From Rhipidocladum racemiflorum (taxonomy: Eukaryota > Streptophyta > Magnoliopsida > Poales > Poaceae): a stretch of DNA of 64,000 nt. A program made the position numbers and the translations under genes. Below the pieces are notes generated by a model. That model was not told the origin of the DNA. It saw only the letters and a program-made list of their open reading frames with translations, and searched no databases. Below, in pieces: positions 1-10,936 of this stretch. Location: NCBI GenBank assembly GCA_036346355.1, contig CM070584.1, forward strand, positions 28,304,039-28,368,038, read 5' to 3'. How positions within the stretch are numbered: position 1 is the stretch's first letter; every line of letters starts with the position of its first letter.

Positions 1-2
1 AA

Positions 3-1361
3 TCTCATGTTAAGTACACTTGCACTCATTGTGGTAGAGATGGACATCTAGTGGATTTTTGCTTGAGACTAGCCAAACAACAAAAGAAAGAAAGAACTAA
101 GGCTAGGTATAATTTCAAACAGGCACGTTTCATTTCTCATTATGTGCCTAGGGTGGAGCAAACACCTTTTGTTGCTAGAGACACGAGAAAGGGCAGTTCT
201 GATTTTATGCATAAAAATACTCGTGTTCTGCCTACTTTGTTGTGTCGTGTGTCTCAGTACTGGATTCCCAAAAATCTGATTTCTAACCCCAGTACTGAGA
301 CCTCAACATGTTTTGCTATGTAGGCCTCTCACGCGAGGAAGGAGAACATATGGCTAGTAGACTCCGGATGCTCACGCCACATGTCCGGTGATAAGAATTG
401 GTTCTCCTCCCTCACTCGTGCATCTCGTGCTGAAAGTGTTACTTTTGGAGATGCTTCTTCCTCTTCTGTTGTGGCAAAAGGTACAATAAAGGTAAGTGAC
501 AAGTTTATGTTCAAAGATGTGGCTCTTGTTGAAAAATTGAAATATAACTTGCTTTCTATCTCACAAATGCTTGATGAAGATCTTGAGAAAAGCTTTAAGA
601 AAAATGAATGCAAAGTGCTAGATGTTTCAGGTGATCTTGTGTTCAAGATTTCTCGTTTTGGAAGAGTATTTAAAGCTGATTTTGATGCATCACCTTCTTC
701 TAAGCATAGGTGTCTAATTGCCAATGTTTCTAAAGATTTATTCTTTTGGCATCGTAGACTTGGTCATGTTGGTTTTGATCATCTTACTCGTGTAAGTGGT
801 TTAGATCTCATACGTGGCTTGCCTAAGCTTAAGGGTGATAGCAATCTAGTATGTTCTTGTTGTAGACATGGTAAGATGATTGCAGGTTCACATCCACCTC
901 TTACCATGGTGATGACAAACGCTCCAAGACAGCTTCTACATCTTGATACAGTTGGACCATCTCGAGTTCAATCCTTTGGAGGCAAATGGTATGTGCTTGT
1001 GATTGTTGATGATTTTTCTAGATACTCTTGGGTGTATTGTATGGCATCTAAGGATGAGGCTTTTACTCATTTTAGAAATCTTGTTCTTAGGCTTTCTGTT
1101 GACCATCCAGGAGCTCTCAAAGCTATTAGAAGTGATAATGGAACTGAATTCAAAAATGCTTCCTTTGATCTCTTTTGTGCTAAAAAAGGAATTGATCATC
1201 AATTTTCATCTCCTAGAGTGCCTCAACAAAATGGTGTAGTTGAAAGGAAAAATAGAACGTTAGTTGAAATGGCTAGAACTATGCTAGATGAGCATCACAC
1301 TCCTAGAAATTTTTGGGCTAAAGCGATTTCAACTGCTTGTTATGTTTCAAACCGTGTTTGA
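3..1361 (+). pseudogene. copia gag C-terminus, protease and integrase (broken)
   Basis: The reading frame begins with a CCHC zinc knuckle (C-x2-C-x4-H-x4-C) encoded at about 21-62, followed by a basic stretch. A TAG at 321-323 separates this from the protease, which continues in the same frame with the D-S-G active-site triplet at 360-368. Downstream come the integrase HHCC zinc finger (His pair near 749-770, CSCC near 858) and the catalytic core, with Asp in an LDTVGP context, Asp in IRSDNGTEF and Glu in VVERKN. All three DDE residues are present. The frame is lost at about 1361, where the integrase C-terminal part continues in another frame. The product would cut and integrate cDNA; the copy is inactive. 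Confidence 0.85.
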
Positions 1362-2808
1362 GATCAAAATTGGGTAAGACTCCTTATGAGCTTCGGTTTG
1401 GATATAGACCTTCTGTTTCTCACTTTCGAGTTTTTGGATGCAAATGTTTTATCTTGATATCTGGAAATCTTGATAAATTTGAAGCTAGATCAATGGATGG
1501 CATTTTTCTTGGATATCCTGCTCATACTCGTGGCTATCGTGTGCTTATTTCGGAGACTAACAAAATTGTTGAAACTTGTGAAGTTACTTTTGATGAGTCT
1601 AGTCCAGGCAGTAGTGCAAGTGTTGCAGGTACAGGCGCATATGTTCAGGGGGAGAAAATCTTTGAAGATAATGATGACGTTGAAGATGAGGTCTTGACTC
1701 TTTCTAATGCACAACAAGCTGTAGCACCTTTGGCACCTACTACTACATCACCTACAGCTAACCATCCTCAAGCTACAACATCATCTGTACATGCTGAAAA
1801 TGAAGAAGGAGAAGGAGAAGTTTCAAAAGCCAAAGCTCCCTTCCACATTCAAAAAATGCATCCATCTGAACAAATGATTGGAGACCTAAATGAGAGAGTC
1901 ACTCGATCCAGAAACAATGAGGAAGGAGTTTGAGATGAGTATGATGGGTGAGTTGACATACTTTTTGGGATTTCAAATCAAGCAAACAAAGGATGGTACT
2001 TTTGTGCATCAAAGCAAATACACAAAAGACTTGTTGCATAGATTTGGGATGGAAAACAACAAACCAATCATGACACCCATGGAAAGCAATTGCACACTTG
2101 ATCCGGATGAAGATGGTGAGCCGGTTGATCAAAAGGAATATAGAAGCATGATAGGTTCACTTTTATACCTCACTGCATCAAGGCCGGATATACAATTTGT
2201 TGTGTGCTTGTGTGCTCGTTTTCAAGCTTCCCCACATGCTTCACATCGACAAGCTGTCAAGCGAATTTTCAGGTATCTTTGTGGAACTCAAGATTTTGGC
2301 ATTTGGCTTTCTGCTTCCTCATGCATTAGCCTAAGAGCTTTTTCTGATGCTGATTTTTGGAGGATGTAGAATTGATAGAAAAAGTACATCTGGTACATGT
2401 CATTTCTTGGGCAATTCTCTTATTGCATGGTCATCTAGAAAGCAATCTTCTGTTGCACAATCAACTGCTGAATCTGAATATGTGGCTGCTGCTAGTTGTT
2501 GTTCTCAAATTCTTTGGATAGTAGCTACACTTACAGATTATGGGGTTAATTTGGATAGTGTTCCTCTTTTGTGTGATAACACTAGTGCAATTTGCATTGC
2601 TAAGAACCCTGTGCAACATTCTAGGACAAAACACATTGACATCAGATTTCACATTCTTAGAGATAATGTTGAAAAAGAAAATATTATGCTTCACCATGTG
2701 GATACTGAACATCAATTGGCAGACATTTTCACAAAACCTTTGTCTTCTTCTCGTTTTGCTTTTATTCGGGGAGAACTTGGGATTGTTCATCCAATGTGTT
2801 TGTTTTGA
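1337..2808 (+). pseudogene. copia integrase C-terminus, linker, RT remnant and RNase H (broken, deleted)
   Basis: Three successive frames are needed: integrase C-terminus and acidic linker to about 1900, the RT connection region 1925-2369, and RNase H to 2808. The linker runs straight into the RT segment EFEMSMMGELTYFLGFQIK, so the RT fingers and palm with the YVDD catalytic motif are missing, an internal deletion of several hundred bases near 1895-1925. RNase H keeps RKSTSGTC, the TAESEY box and the terminal ADIFTKPL motif of copia polyproteins. A short frame change near 2350 disrupts the first RNase H aspartate region. The copy cannot reverse-transcribe. Confidence 0.85.
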
Positions 2809-3158
2809 GGGGGAGTTTCTTTGCCAAGTTCTTTCACTTGATGAGCTCACTTTATCATATTTCTTTATATGTTATGTAATTGAGCTAATATATAATAATC
2901 AAATTGTCTCACTTGAACTAAAAATGACATTGCGGAATTCCTGGACTGATTGCCTATAGCTAAATACTCTGTGATATCTTACTCTTCTAGGCTTGATATT
3001 GAATCCTCTTGACAAATTTGGGCTATGAAGCAAGTGTGGTTTCAACTTTACTCTTTCATAAGACCTTTTAATCACTTTTGCATGTTTACAATTCAAGAAA
3101 AAGAAAAGAAAAAGGGAATCAATAAAAAAGGTTGTTAAAAGCAAAAGCTTCAAGTTGT

Positions 3159-3288
3159 ATGCTTCAGGCATGCTTTCCAAAAAAAAAGAAGATAAGATGT
3201 ATGCTTCAAGCATGCCATTCCCTCAAAGACAAGATGTATGCTTCAAGCATGCCACTCCAAGGAAATAAAAGAAGTATGCTTCAAGCAT
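3159..3288. repeat. four spaced copies of hairpin motif ATGCTTCAAGCAT
   Basis: The motif ATGCTT-C-AAGCAT, a 6-bp inverted repeat around one base, occurs at 3159 (one mismatch), 3201, 3238 and 3276. Each is followed by GCC or GCT and separated by 37-42 bp of purine-rich sequence. The palindromes are better preserved than the spacers. Confidence 0.75.
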
Positions 3289-3645
3289 GCCACATGCAAT
3301 TTATTGTCTTAAGATTAAATTGGTCTACTAGATTGGAGTTGAAACTACTTGCTCGCCCAGAGTTGTTAGTTGCTTCAAATTTGAGCCTTTGTTTTTCTAC
3401 TAAAGGTTTTGCTTAGTACTTGGCTATAGTTGACTGAATTGAGGATGAGATGCATGTCATTCCCTAACTTGTTAAAATCACATCAAGATCATGTATTTTG
3501 CATATTATGTGATATATAAGGTTATATGATCGAATGAGCTCATCTTGTCCTATCTTGGCACTCCCTTGTTTCTTCTTGTGAAATCATTGTTTCAGAAAAA
3601 TTTTGAACATGTTCTCTCTTTTGTACTTTTGATAAATCCATTGTC

Positions 3646-3940
3646 AAAGGGGGAGAAATTTGGGAATCTTTGAAAAATTCAAGGAAAAAGGGGGAGTTGT
3701 TTTTGGAATTTTGAGAATTTTGGGAGAAGTTTGGAGAATTTTGGATTTTTTGGGCACATTGCACATTCACACTCATTTTCCTTCTCAGGGGGAGATTTTG
3801 TTTTGCATTTTGGTCAAAGGGGGAATTCTGTGTTTTCTCTTTTTTGGTCTTTGATCCCTTGGATTTCAAAATCTTTTGTAAAGTGAATGCCAAATGTTCA
3901 ATTCTAAGTGGTGTTGCCAATGTTTTCATCAAGGGAGAGA
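3646..3940 (+). promoter_or_regulatory. repeated polypurine tracts before the LTR
   Basis: Five G-rich purine runs lie at 3646-3655, 3685-3696, 3786-3795, 3816-3825 and 3931-3940, four sharing the core GGGGGA. The last abuts the LTR start (TGTGAAATC at 3942) and is the likely plus-strand primer. Multiple PPT copies upstream of the 3' LTR are an established Sirevirus trait. Confidence 0.7.
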
Positions 3941-3941
3941 T

Positions 3942-5640
3942 TGTGAAATCATGTGTTGAAAAATTGACTTAGAATTGGCTTAGAATTGAATTTGCAAGAT
4001 GTGCTTGTGCTTATGTCTGACAATTTGACAGCAAACAGTAAGTTACGCATTGGTGCCGGACCAAACTCTCAAAACCAGTGAGTTTCGCATGTACGACGGA
4101 CCAAGTTTTGGGTCTGTCGTGAACGCGCGTTTGAACTCATTGAGCCAAACTCAACTTTCCTCAGAAACAGCAGTTTGCGCATGTACAACGGACCAAGTTT
4201 TGGGTCTGTCGTGGACATGCTTTCGAGCTCATGAGCCAAACTCAATTTTCCTCAGAAACAGCAGTTTGCGCATGTACAACGGACCAAGTTTTGGGTCTGT
4301 CATGGACATGCTTTCGAGATCATGAGCCAAACTCAATTTTCCTCAAAACCAGTAAGTTGCGCATGTACAACGGACCAAGTTTTGGGTTTGTCGTGGACAT
4401 GCTTTCGACCTCATGAGCCAAACTCAATTTTCCTCAAAACCAGTAAGTTGCGCATGTACAACGGACCAAGTTTTGGGTATGTCGTGGACATGCTTTTGAG
4501 CTCATGAGCCAAACTTTTTTTCCAAGGAACCGAGATTTTCACTTGTACAACGGACCGTTTTTGTTGGTCTGTTGTGAATGGACTTTTTCTGGGTTTCTAA
4601 TTTTGGTCCGTTGTGAACGTGTTTTGCTCGGTTTGGATGGCTTCTTGGAACAGAGACTTTCACTTGTACAACAAACCGATTTTATTGGTCCGTCGTGAAT
4701 GGACTTTTTCTAGGGTTTTTATTTTCGGTCCGTTGTGAACGTATTTTGCTCGGTTTGGATGTTTTGCAAGAATTGAAATGATTTTTTGGATTTGAATTTG
4801 AGATTATGAAATTTGTGATAATTTCATGATGCTTGTTTGAAATGGAATTTATGCAATGCTCGTGTGAGTATTTGCATGGACTAATGTTGAGTCAAGTCGC
4901 GGACTTGTGCTCGGATTTGTTTTGTGGTTTGTTCATGTGCAGGTATTGCTCGAGGGCGAACGTGGTCGATGACGGGACCGGAACTAGGTTCATGGAGGAA
5001 CTGAGGTTCGGGACTAGGTTCAAGAGGAACTAAGGTCTTGGTGGTCAAGGATGTCATGCGGGACGTTCGAGCTAAGAGAATGGTGCACATGAAGAATGGT
5101 TAGTCACGTGAGAATGGCAGGAGGTCATTCGCGTGCCAAGTGTTAGTCACGTGAGTATGGTAGGGTTGCCATATGCATGCAAGAGTTGTACTTGGCCAGG
5201 TTGGGCCAAGTGGAGTTGTGTTGAATACATACTCCTTCTAGGATTAGGAGTGGGACTCCTTCTAGGATTAGGAGTAGGAATTGTATTCAGGACTCCTTGT
5301 GGTTGCTTCTTAAATAGGAGGGGTGTCTCCTGTTGAAGGGTAACAAAGAAGAGCTGAGGCGCATAGAGCTCAGTTTTAGGGTGTGCGCGCGACGCCTCGG
5401 TCCGACCGCTCGCCGTTGCTCGGTCACCGCGGCTCAACACACGCGTAGAGGCACCATCCTCTCTGTCGAACACGAAGCCGGACTTGAAACACCGAACCGG
5501 CCATGGCCGTCGGCTGCCGCCAGCCTCGTCCGACCTCCTCTGCCGCATGAAGCGGCGTTGCTGCCGCAGGCTCCCCGCCGCTACCGTGCGCCCATCTCGC
5601 CGGCTGGCTGCCGACCGCCTGGCTCTCCCTTAACTTGGAC
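3942..5640 (+). repeat. 3' LTR of the Sirevirus-like element (right end uncertain)
   Basis: It starts TGTGAAATCATG immediately after the last PPT and is clearly related to the solo LTR at 58565. They share the first ~40 bp and then a block from about 4880 (GTTGAGTCAAG, a TTTGTTCATGTGCA motif, a CGAACGTGGTCGATGA block, GATGTCAT-CGGGACGTTCG). Between those shared blocks this copy has about 900 bp, mostly tandem repeats, against roughly 150 bp in the other. Beyond about 5340 the sequence becomes GC-rich and no longer matches, so the LTR may be truncated. Confidence 0.65.
4086..4541 (+). repeat. 91-bp tandem repeat array inside the LTR
   Basis: Five near-identical units begin at CGCATGTAC, at 4086, 4178, 4269, 4360 and 4451 (period 91-92 bp). 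Each carries ACGGACCAAGTTTTGGGT and a GTCGTGGACATGC-like core. Two more diverged, longer units (about 120 bp, with CACTTGTACAACGGACC-like starts) follow at about 4540-4745. Because 91 is not a multiple of three, apparent ORFs hop frames through the array and are not genes. Confidence 0.85.
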
Positions 5641-6109
5641 ATGAAGTTCTTGGAGTTCGGTTGGAGTTCTTGGACATGAAGTCCATTAACTTTTGGATGA
5701 ATCCATCTATTCAATCTAGCATTGATTCCTTGCGGGCCCGAGCAAATTAGTAAACCGGATTGAATCGCAAAGAGTGGTGTACGTGGTGGGGGTCAAAGGG
5801 AAATTACCCCTTTGCCCTCCCCCAATTTCTTTATCCCTTTTTACTATTTAATTTTCTGAAATTGCATTAGAAATTCAGAAAATTTGAAAAATTGCCAGAA
5901 AAATATGAAAAATACCTAGAAAAATCCAGAAAATTTATTGGCTCTGTTTTAATCTGTACTTAGCCTAATTTTTTGTATTTATGAATATATGCATGTATTT
6001 ACGCATTGTTTGCTCTGTTTATATTACTGGAAATTCATGCGAATTTACTTTTCCGCATTTTATGAGTTATGCAACTACATTGTATTAGATTACACGCAGT
6101 AATCTAATT
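5641..6109. other. junction and leader sequence without a recognisable gene
   Basis: This segment joins the LTR at 3942 to the next copia element. It has a direct repeat (CTTGGACATGAAGT at about 5632 and again near 5670) and an A-rich block with CAGAAAA motifs at 5860-5940. Some of it is probably the untranslated leader of the next element, but no 5' LTR matching the LTR at 26045 is present. Confidence 0.5.
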
Positions 6110-7186
6110 ATGGAATCTTGTAAAATGCAGATGTCTGGCATTGTGAACCGTGAGTTTGAAGAACTGGCCCAGCACGGTCAGAACTACCTCACTTGGGCAT
6201 CCGATGTAAAGATCGTACTCGGCGGCAAGAAGCTCCGAGCTGCCATCGGCTTAGGGTCCTCAAAGGACGCACCACCTACTGCCGAGCAGAACGATCAAGC
6301 ATTGCACTTCCTCAGGCACCATCTCTCAGCCACCCTGAAGAATGAATACATGGCTGAAGATAGTGCAATTGGGCTATGGACTGCACTCCAGAAGCGGTTC
6401 GAGAAGCTCAAGTACACAATCTTGCCGCAACCGCTGCAAGATTGGGTTCGCCTGAGGTTTGCGGACTACAAAACAGTGGCCGAGTACAATTCTGCCTTGC
6501 ACAGAATTTGTACTAATCTCTCCCTATGTGGCAAGAAGATCACTGATGAGGAGAAGATTGAGAAAACTCTTTCCACTTTTCACCCTAATGCTATCCAGAG
6601 TGCCCGCAGCTATTGTCAGGACGCATACAAGTAGTATAGCGAACTGATTGATGTTATGCAAGTTGCGGAATCACAAGATGATGTTCTTCGCAAGAACTTT
6701 GTCTCACAGCCACCTGGAAGGGGCATTATACCAGAAGTCAATGCCAACAGCTATAAGGTGAAAAAGCCCGCCCACAGGAAGAGGGGCAAGAAGGGTAGAA
6801 AAGAGAAATATCAGGCCAAAGAAAAGTCCATAGCCCAAGAGAAGAAGGATGACAAGGAAAAGCCACAGGGCAAGCCGTATGGACAGCAGAACCAGACATG
6901 CTTCAAATGTGGCACTTGGGGGCATTGGTCAAAAATATGCCGGAAATCCAAGGAAGTGATCAATGCATATCATGCCAAGAAGAAGACCAAAGGAAATGCA
7001 CCGGCAGAGGCACATTTTGCCGAAGTAGGCAATGATGATGTTATGGATGTCGACACCCCACGTGCTTCATCCTCACAGGCCGGTCTAAACATCAATGAAG
7101 CAGCCAAGCTCTTGGCTAATGAAGGGAACACCTCTATGGATGATATAGAGGCAGAAGTGAATGCATACTTTACAGATTCCATTTAG
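6110..7186 (+). pseudogene. copia gag (UBN2-like) with one nonsense codon
   Basis: A nucleocapsid-type protein of about 358 codons, interrupted once. The N-terminal part (to codon 174) is the helical UBN2-like capsid region. A TAG at 6632-6634 interrupts it, and the frame continues unchanged on the far side, consistent with a CAG-to-TAG change. The C-terminal part has a Lys-rich segment and a CCHC zinc knuckle (CFKCGTWGHWSKIC) near 6898-6942, then an acidic tail. It would package element RNA in cytoplasmic particles. The start is the first ATG of the frame; an ATG at 6128 inside MQMSG is an equally plausible initiator. Confidence 0.8.
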
Positions 7187-7402
7187 TGCATGAATAGCAT
7201 TACTAGCTTTTCCTTTACAATTGTGGTTGCTAGTTAATTTTAAATAATTGTAAGCTCTCGAAGAGCATACTTTTACTTTTCTCATGAATAAGAATCGCAA
7301 TTTATTCTTTATTCTAGTATTCTTTATTTTGCAAGCAATGTTTGAATTACTTTGCCACTGTCTGACTAGAATTATATTTCTTTGCATCTAGAAATCATGT
7401 AG

Positions 7403-8680
7403 CGCCCAATAAAGAAAATATGTATTGTTGGTAGTGGCACAACAAATACCATCTTAAGAGAGTCGAAATACTTCCAGATGATCACGAAGAACGCTGGAAG
7501 GATTACGACAATCGCAGGAAGCGATACGCATATAATAGGCTCAGGAAGAGCCACAATTATATTGCCAATGGGTACAACTTTGGTAATTGAAGAAGCCCTT
7601 TTGTACCCTGAATCAACATGCACTCTCTTAAATTTCAAAGATATCCGCGCTAATGGGTTTCACGTAGAAACCAATGAAGAAAATGGCAAAGAACACTTGT
7701 GCATTGTGAAGCACACAGAATATGGAAAAATGGTACTAGAAAAATTTCCCTCATATGAATCTGGGTTGTACTACACAAAAATCAATGCACCCGCAGTATA
7801 TACTTCTTTGAAGACTATCTTTAGAAGCTCTGAATTATTTTCTTTATGGCATTGTAGATTAGGCCACCCTGGTCTTAGATTGATGAGAAACATAATTAAC
7901 AACTCACAAGGTCATGGCATTAATGTTAAACATTTCCCGAATCATAAAGATTTTTTGTGCCATGCATGTGCCACCGGGAAATTAATAACAAGACCCTCTG
8001 TTATGAAAGTGCAACATGAAATCCCTGCATTCCTGGAACGCATTCAGGGGGATATTTGCGGCCCGATTCAGCCCTTGTTGGGGCCGTTTCGGTACTTCAT
8101 GGTGCTCATTGATGCTTCCTCGAAATGGTCGCATGTATGTTTGCTGTCAACAAGGAATCATACATTCGCAAAGCTGATCTCGCGGATCATCAGAATTAAG
8201 AATGCTTTCCCTGATCATCGCGTGAAGTCCATTCGAATGGACAATGCCGATGAATTTACTTCCAAGGTATTTGATGATTATTGTACAGCAACTGGAATAA
8301 CTGTTGAGCACCCTGTACCGCACGTCCATACTCAAAATGGACTAGCTAAAGCACTAATAAAGAGGATTAAGTTCATTGCCAGACCGCTCTTGCAAAGTTG
8401 TAACTTACCCAACACCTGTTGGGGACACGCAGCAGCACTCATCAATTATAGACAATCAGCCTACAACATCCATTCACCTATGCAATTAGTGCAAGGGGTC
8501 ATCCCGAAGATTTCCCATCTTAGAAAATTTGGTTGTATAGTATATGTACCTATACCACCCCTAGAGCGGACTGCAATTGGCCCTCTCTGCAAGTCTAGGG
8601 TTGGTTATGAGAGTGCATCCATAATCAGGTATTTGGAACCCATGACTAGAGCTAGACTTGCATACAGCCTGATTTGCTGA
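7403..8680 (+). pseudogene. copia protease and integrase with altered active sites
   Basis: The frame opens after a TAG at 7400. The protease region reads V-G-S-G-T-T at about 7424-7441, where copia proteases have D-S-G, so the catalytic Asp is Gly. Integrase follows: HHCC finger (HCRLGHPG near 7849, CHACATGK near 7960), core Asp in GDICGP, Asp in IRMDNADEF, and then NGLAKALIK where NGLAEAxIK is expected, so the catalytic Glu is Lys. Both enzymes should be inactive. The frame ends at 8680 within the integrase C-terminal region. Confidence 0.8.
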
Positions 8681-8732
8681 CTGTATCTTTGACAAAGACT
8701 ATTTCCCGTTATTAGGGGTAGAGAATCAACCA

Positions 8733-9180
8733 TTGGATGAAAAATACCGGAAAATAATATGGCATTCCACTGGGATCCCCGCGCATGACCCTCGCACTAA
8801 TGAAGCAAATCAAGAAGTTCAAAAGATAATTGATTTGCAGAATTTAGCAAATGAACTGCCTGATCATTTTTGTGATCTAAAGAGCGTGGTTAAGTCGCAT
8901 GTACCAGCAAAAAATGCACCAGAGAGGGTGGAAATACCAAAGAAAGTAGAAGGTATCCCTCATCCTGTTCAGAGGCCTCAAAGAAAAAGAACAGGAAATC
9001 TGGCTTCTCAAATCCAAAGTACCCGGAGACATCTGGGGAAAACTGGGCAAGGGGACTTACCACAGCCAATCACGAAAATGCCCCAAAGCAAGAAGGGGAG
9101 TCAGTTGAGACCTGTCACTGGAAAGAAGCCTATGAAAAAGGCAATTCCAGATATGAACCTTCCATTGGAAGAAGCCGCCG
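8733..9180 (+). pseudogene. integrase-RT linker of copia pol, cut by insertion
   Basis: A Lys/Pro-rich linker typical of copia pol between integrase and RT, with IVDLQNLANELPDxF-like residues and nuclear-localisation-like basic runs. It ends at the family X LTR boundary at 9181. The codons GAA-GCC-GCC just before the junction continue in frame at 23977 after excision, showing that this frame was open when the insertion happened. A frame break separates it from the integrase segment ending at 8680. Confidence 0.7.
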
Positions 9181-9547
9181 TGTCGGGACCCGAATCTGCA
9201 AATCCGGACCCTCTGTGTATTCAGCACTAGTCCAGGAACGCGCTAGTGCACACAGTCTCAACATTGGTAAATATCACAATCATACCAAACGATACTAATA
9301 AAGTACTTTAATTAGTTAACCAAACTGGTTGCTCGACCTTAGGGTCAAGTTACAAATATACGCCACGCAGGGCGAACCTTATTAAGAAAGAAATAATAGC
9401 AGCGAAAAAATAAGATAACATCGTGGTGCCATCCAGTATACCACAGGCAACTGACTGGGACTCGCTTCCTAGTTAGACGGATCTTCTGGGAGCTCCTCCT
9501 CCAAGGCTGGTGTAGACTCCTCTTCGACTGGTGTTGTATTGAGGCAA

Positions 9548-10921
9548 TGAAAGGACCAACGATGTCGCAGCGGAATTAAATCAGGCCGAGCTGGTCAACC
9601 CGGAGTCTCCGGGTTTTGGTCCGGATACTCCAGCTTGTCCGGAGTGTCCGGTCTTATGTCCGGACTCTCCGGGTTAGCTGGCTCGGGAGCGCAAATAAGA
9701 CTACTCTAACAAGCGCAATAAACCACTAGAAATAGATAGCAAGAACAACCTAGAACAATTGCTAGTAAGGATTTGAATTAAAGCTAAGCAAAGAGCTAGA
9801 TCTAACTTTACAAATTCAAATCCAAATAAGCAAGACTAGGAAATAAAAGTGATAAGGGAGACACGAATTTTCACCGAAGTTCGGGTTCTTGAAGGGAACC
9901 CTACGTCTCCGTTGAGGTGGCTCGGTCGCACTTGAGCCGGGGTCTCTTTCAACCCGCTTTCCTCCCGGTGTTGCACAAATGCACTCGCCGGCTTCACTTC
10001 TTGTCTCTTTCCTTTCGGAGGCGAGACTTGCCTTCACAAACGACCGGGGCTCACCACACGCGTTGGTAGCTCCCGGTGACTCCTAGCCGTCTAGGAGACC
10101 TTCAACCTCCAAGAGTAATAGCACCACGAAGAATCGCTTGGAGGATGAACTAGTGCTCAACAACTTGAATTGAATGCACCTAGCACTTTACTTCTTCCTC
10201 TCCTCACCACAATGGATCAACAACCAACATCAAGTGGTGGGAGGAAGTAGGGGCTCTATTGAATGCTTAGAGATGGTTAGGAATGGCTTGAATGCTGCTA
10301 TGAATGAGCTCAATAGAGATTCTAGCCGTTGGGAGAGAGTGGGAGCTTTAAATAGTCTTTTCAAAAACTAGCCGTTACTCTCGTTTTTGTACAAGCCGGA
10401 GTGTCCGGACAAACAACCCGGAGACTCCGGGTTATCCGGAGACTCCGGACCAAATGACCGGATACTCCGGACAAGCTGCAATAAAAGACACCGAGGGGTC
10501 CAACCCGGAGACTCCGGACCAAAAGTCCGGACACTCCGGATTGAATCCGGATACTCCGGATTTGATATCCGGAGACTCCGGGTTACCCAGCTCGGTTTCA
10601 ATTTAAAACTTTTCAAAACCAAATGCAGGAGTGCTAATGTGAGATGCAAGATTTGATGTTGAGCACATGCACATCCTAAAGTCGATTTCTCGTCATACCC
10701 TCTTAATAGTACGGCTATCCTTAAGACACAAATAAATAAAAGATTACAACTTTGGTCTTGATGCCGTCCTTTTGATTTTAAGTAGTCGTAGGGGCGTCCA
10801 ATGTCATTCCAAGCTCAATATGATCTCGATATCTGCAGTATTCTTGGATAAAACATTAGATCTCTTTAATTGTGTCATCATTAATCACCAAAATAAATTG
10901 AGGGGCCTAGATGCACTTTCA
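9548..10921 (-). repeat. 3' LTR of the nested Sirevirus (1,374 bp)
   Basis: It matches the LTR at 19641-21050 over its full length. It lacks 35 bp present there (19661-19695), lost between short TCG repeats, and has about 15 base differences by eye, almost all C/T or G/A transitions. It contains CCGGA-type palindromes at both ends (about 9595-9680 and 10390-10585). On the element strand it begins TGAAAGTGCATC and ends GGTCCTTTCA. Confidence 0.92.
10393..10585. repeat. CCGGAG-N-CTCCGG palindrome cluster in left LTR
   Basis: Around eight copies of a 13-bp inverted repeat (CCGGAGACTCCGG and variants CCGGATACTCCGG, CCGGACACTCCGG, CCGGAGTGTCCGG), spaced mostly 20-40 bp centre to centre. The matching cluster in the other LTR is at 20521-20714. 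Confidence 0.88.
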
Positions 10922-10936
10922 ATCTCCCCCTTTTTG
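10922..10936 (-). promoter_or_regulatory. polypurine tract of the nested Sirevirus
   Basis: On the minus strand AAAAAGGGGGAGAT directly precedes the LTR. Further PPT-like motifs (GGGGGAG cores) occur at about 11090 and 11287 on the same strand, the multiple-PPT habit of Sireviruses. Confidence 0.85.

Larger units (their letters stand above)
2809..3941 (+). other. 3' spacer of the copia element (non-coding)
   Basis: About 1.1 kb between the pol stop and the LTR. It holds no convincing gene. It contains four copies of a hairpin motif (3159-3288) and a run of polypurine-tract-like motifs (3646-3940). In other Sireviruses an envelope-like ORF can occupy this interval; here I see none. Confidence 0.6.
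1..5640 (+). mobile_element. Sirevirus-like Ty1/copia retrotransposon, 3' part, decayed
   Basis: The window opens inside gag of a copia element and runs through protease, integrase, an RT remnant, RNase H, a long 3' spacer with repeated polypurine tracts, and an LTR from 3942. The copia order (integrase before RT), the long spacer and the multiple AAAGGGGGAG tracts before the LTR are known hallmarks of the SIRE/Maximus (Sirevirus) lineage. The element is dead: one in-frame stop between gag and protease, frame changes near 1340-1361 and 2350, and loss of the RT palm around 1900. The left end lies outside the window. The right end is uncertain because the LTR loses resemblance to its relative at 58565 beyond about 5340. 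Confidence 0.8.

Noticed and set aside
4050..4507. Several repeated 61-codon ORFs
   Set aside because: Produced by the 91-bp array; each unit shifts the frame by one base.
5147..5548. 133-codon minus-strand ORF in a GC-rich block
   Set aside because: It lies in the LTR tail, has no domain and no supporting features.
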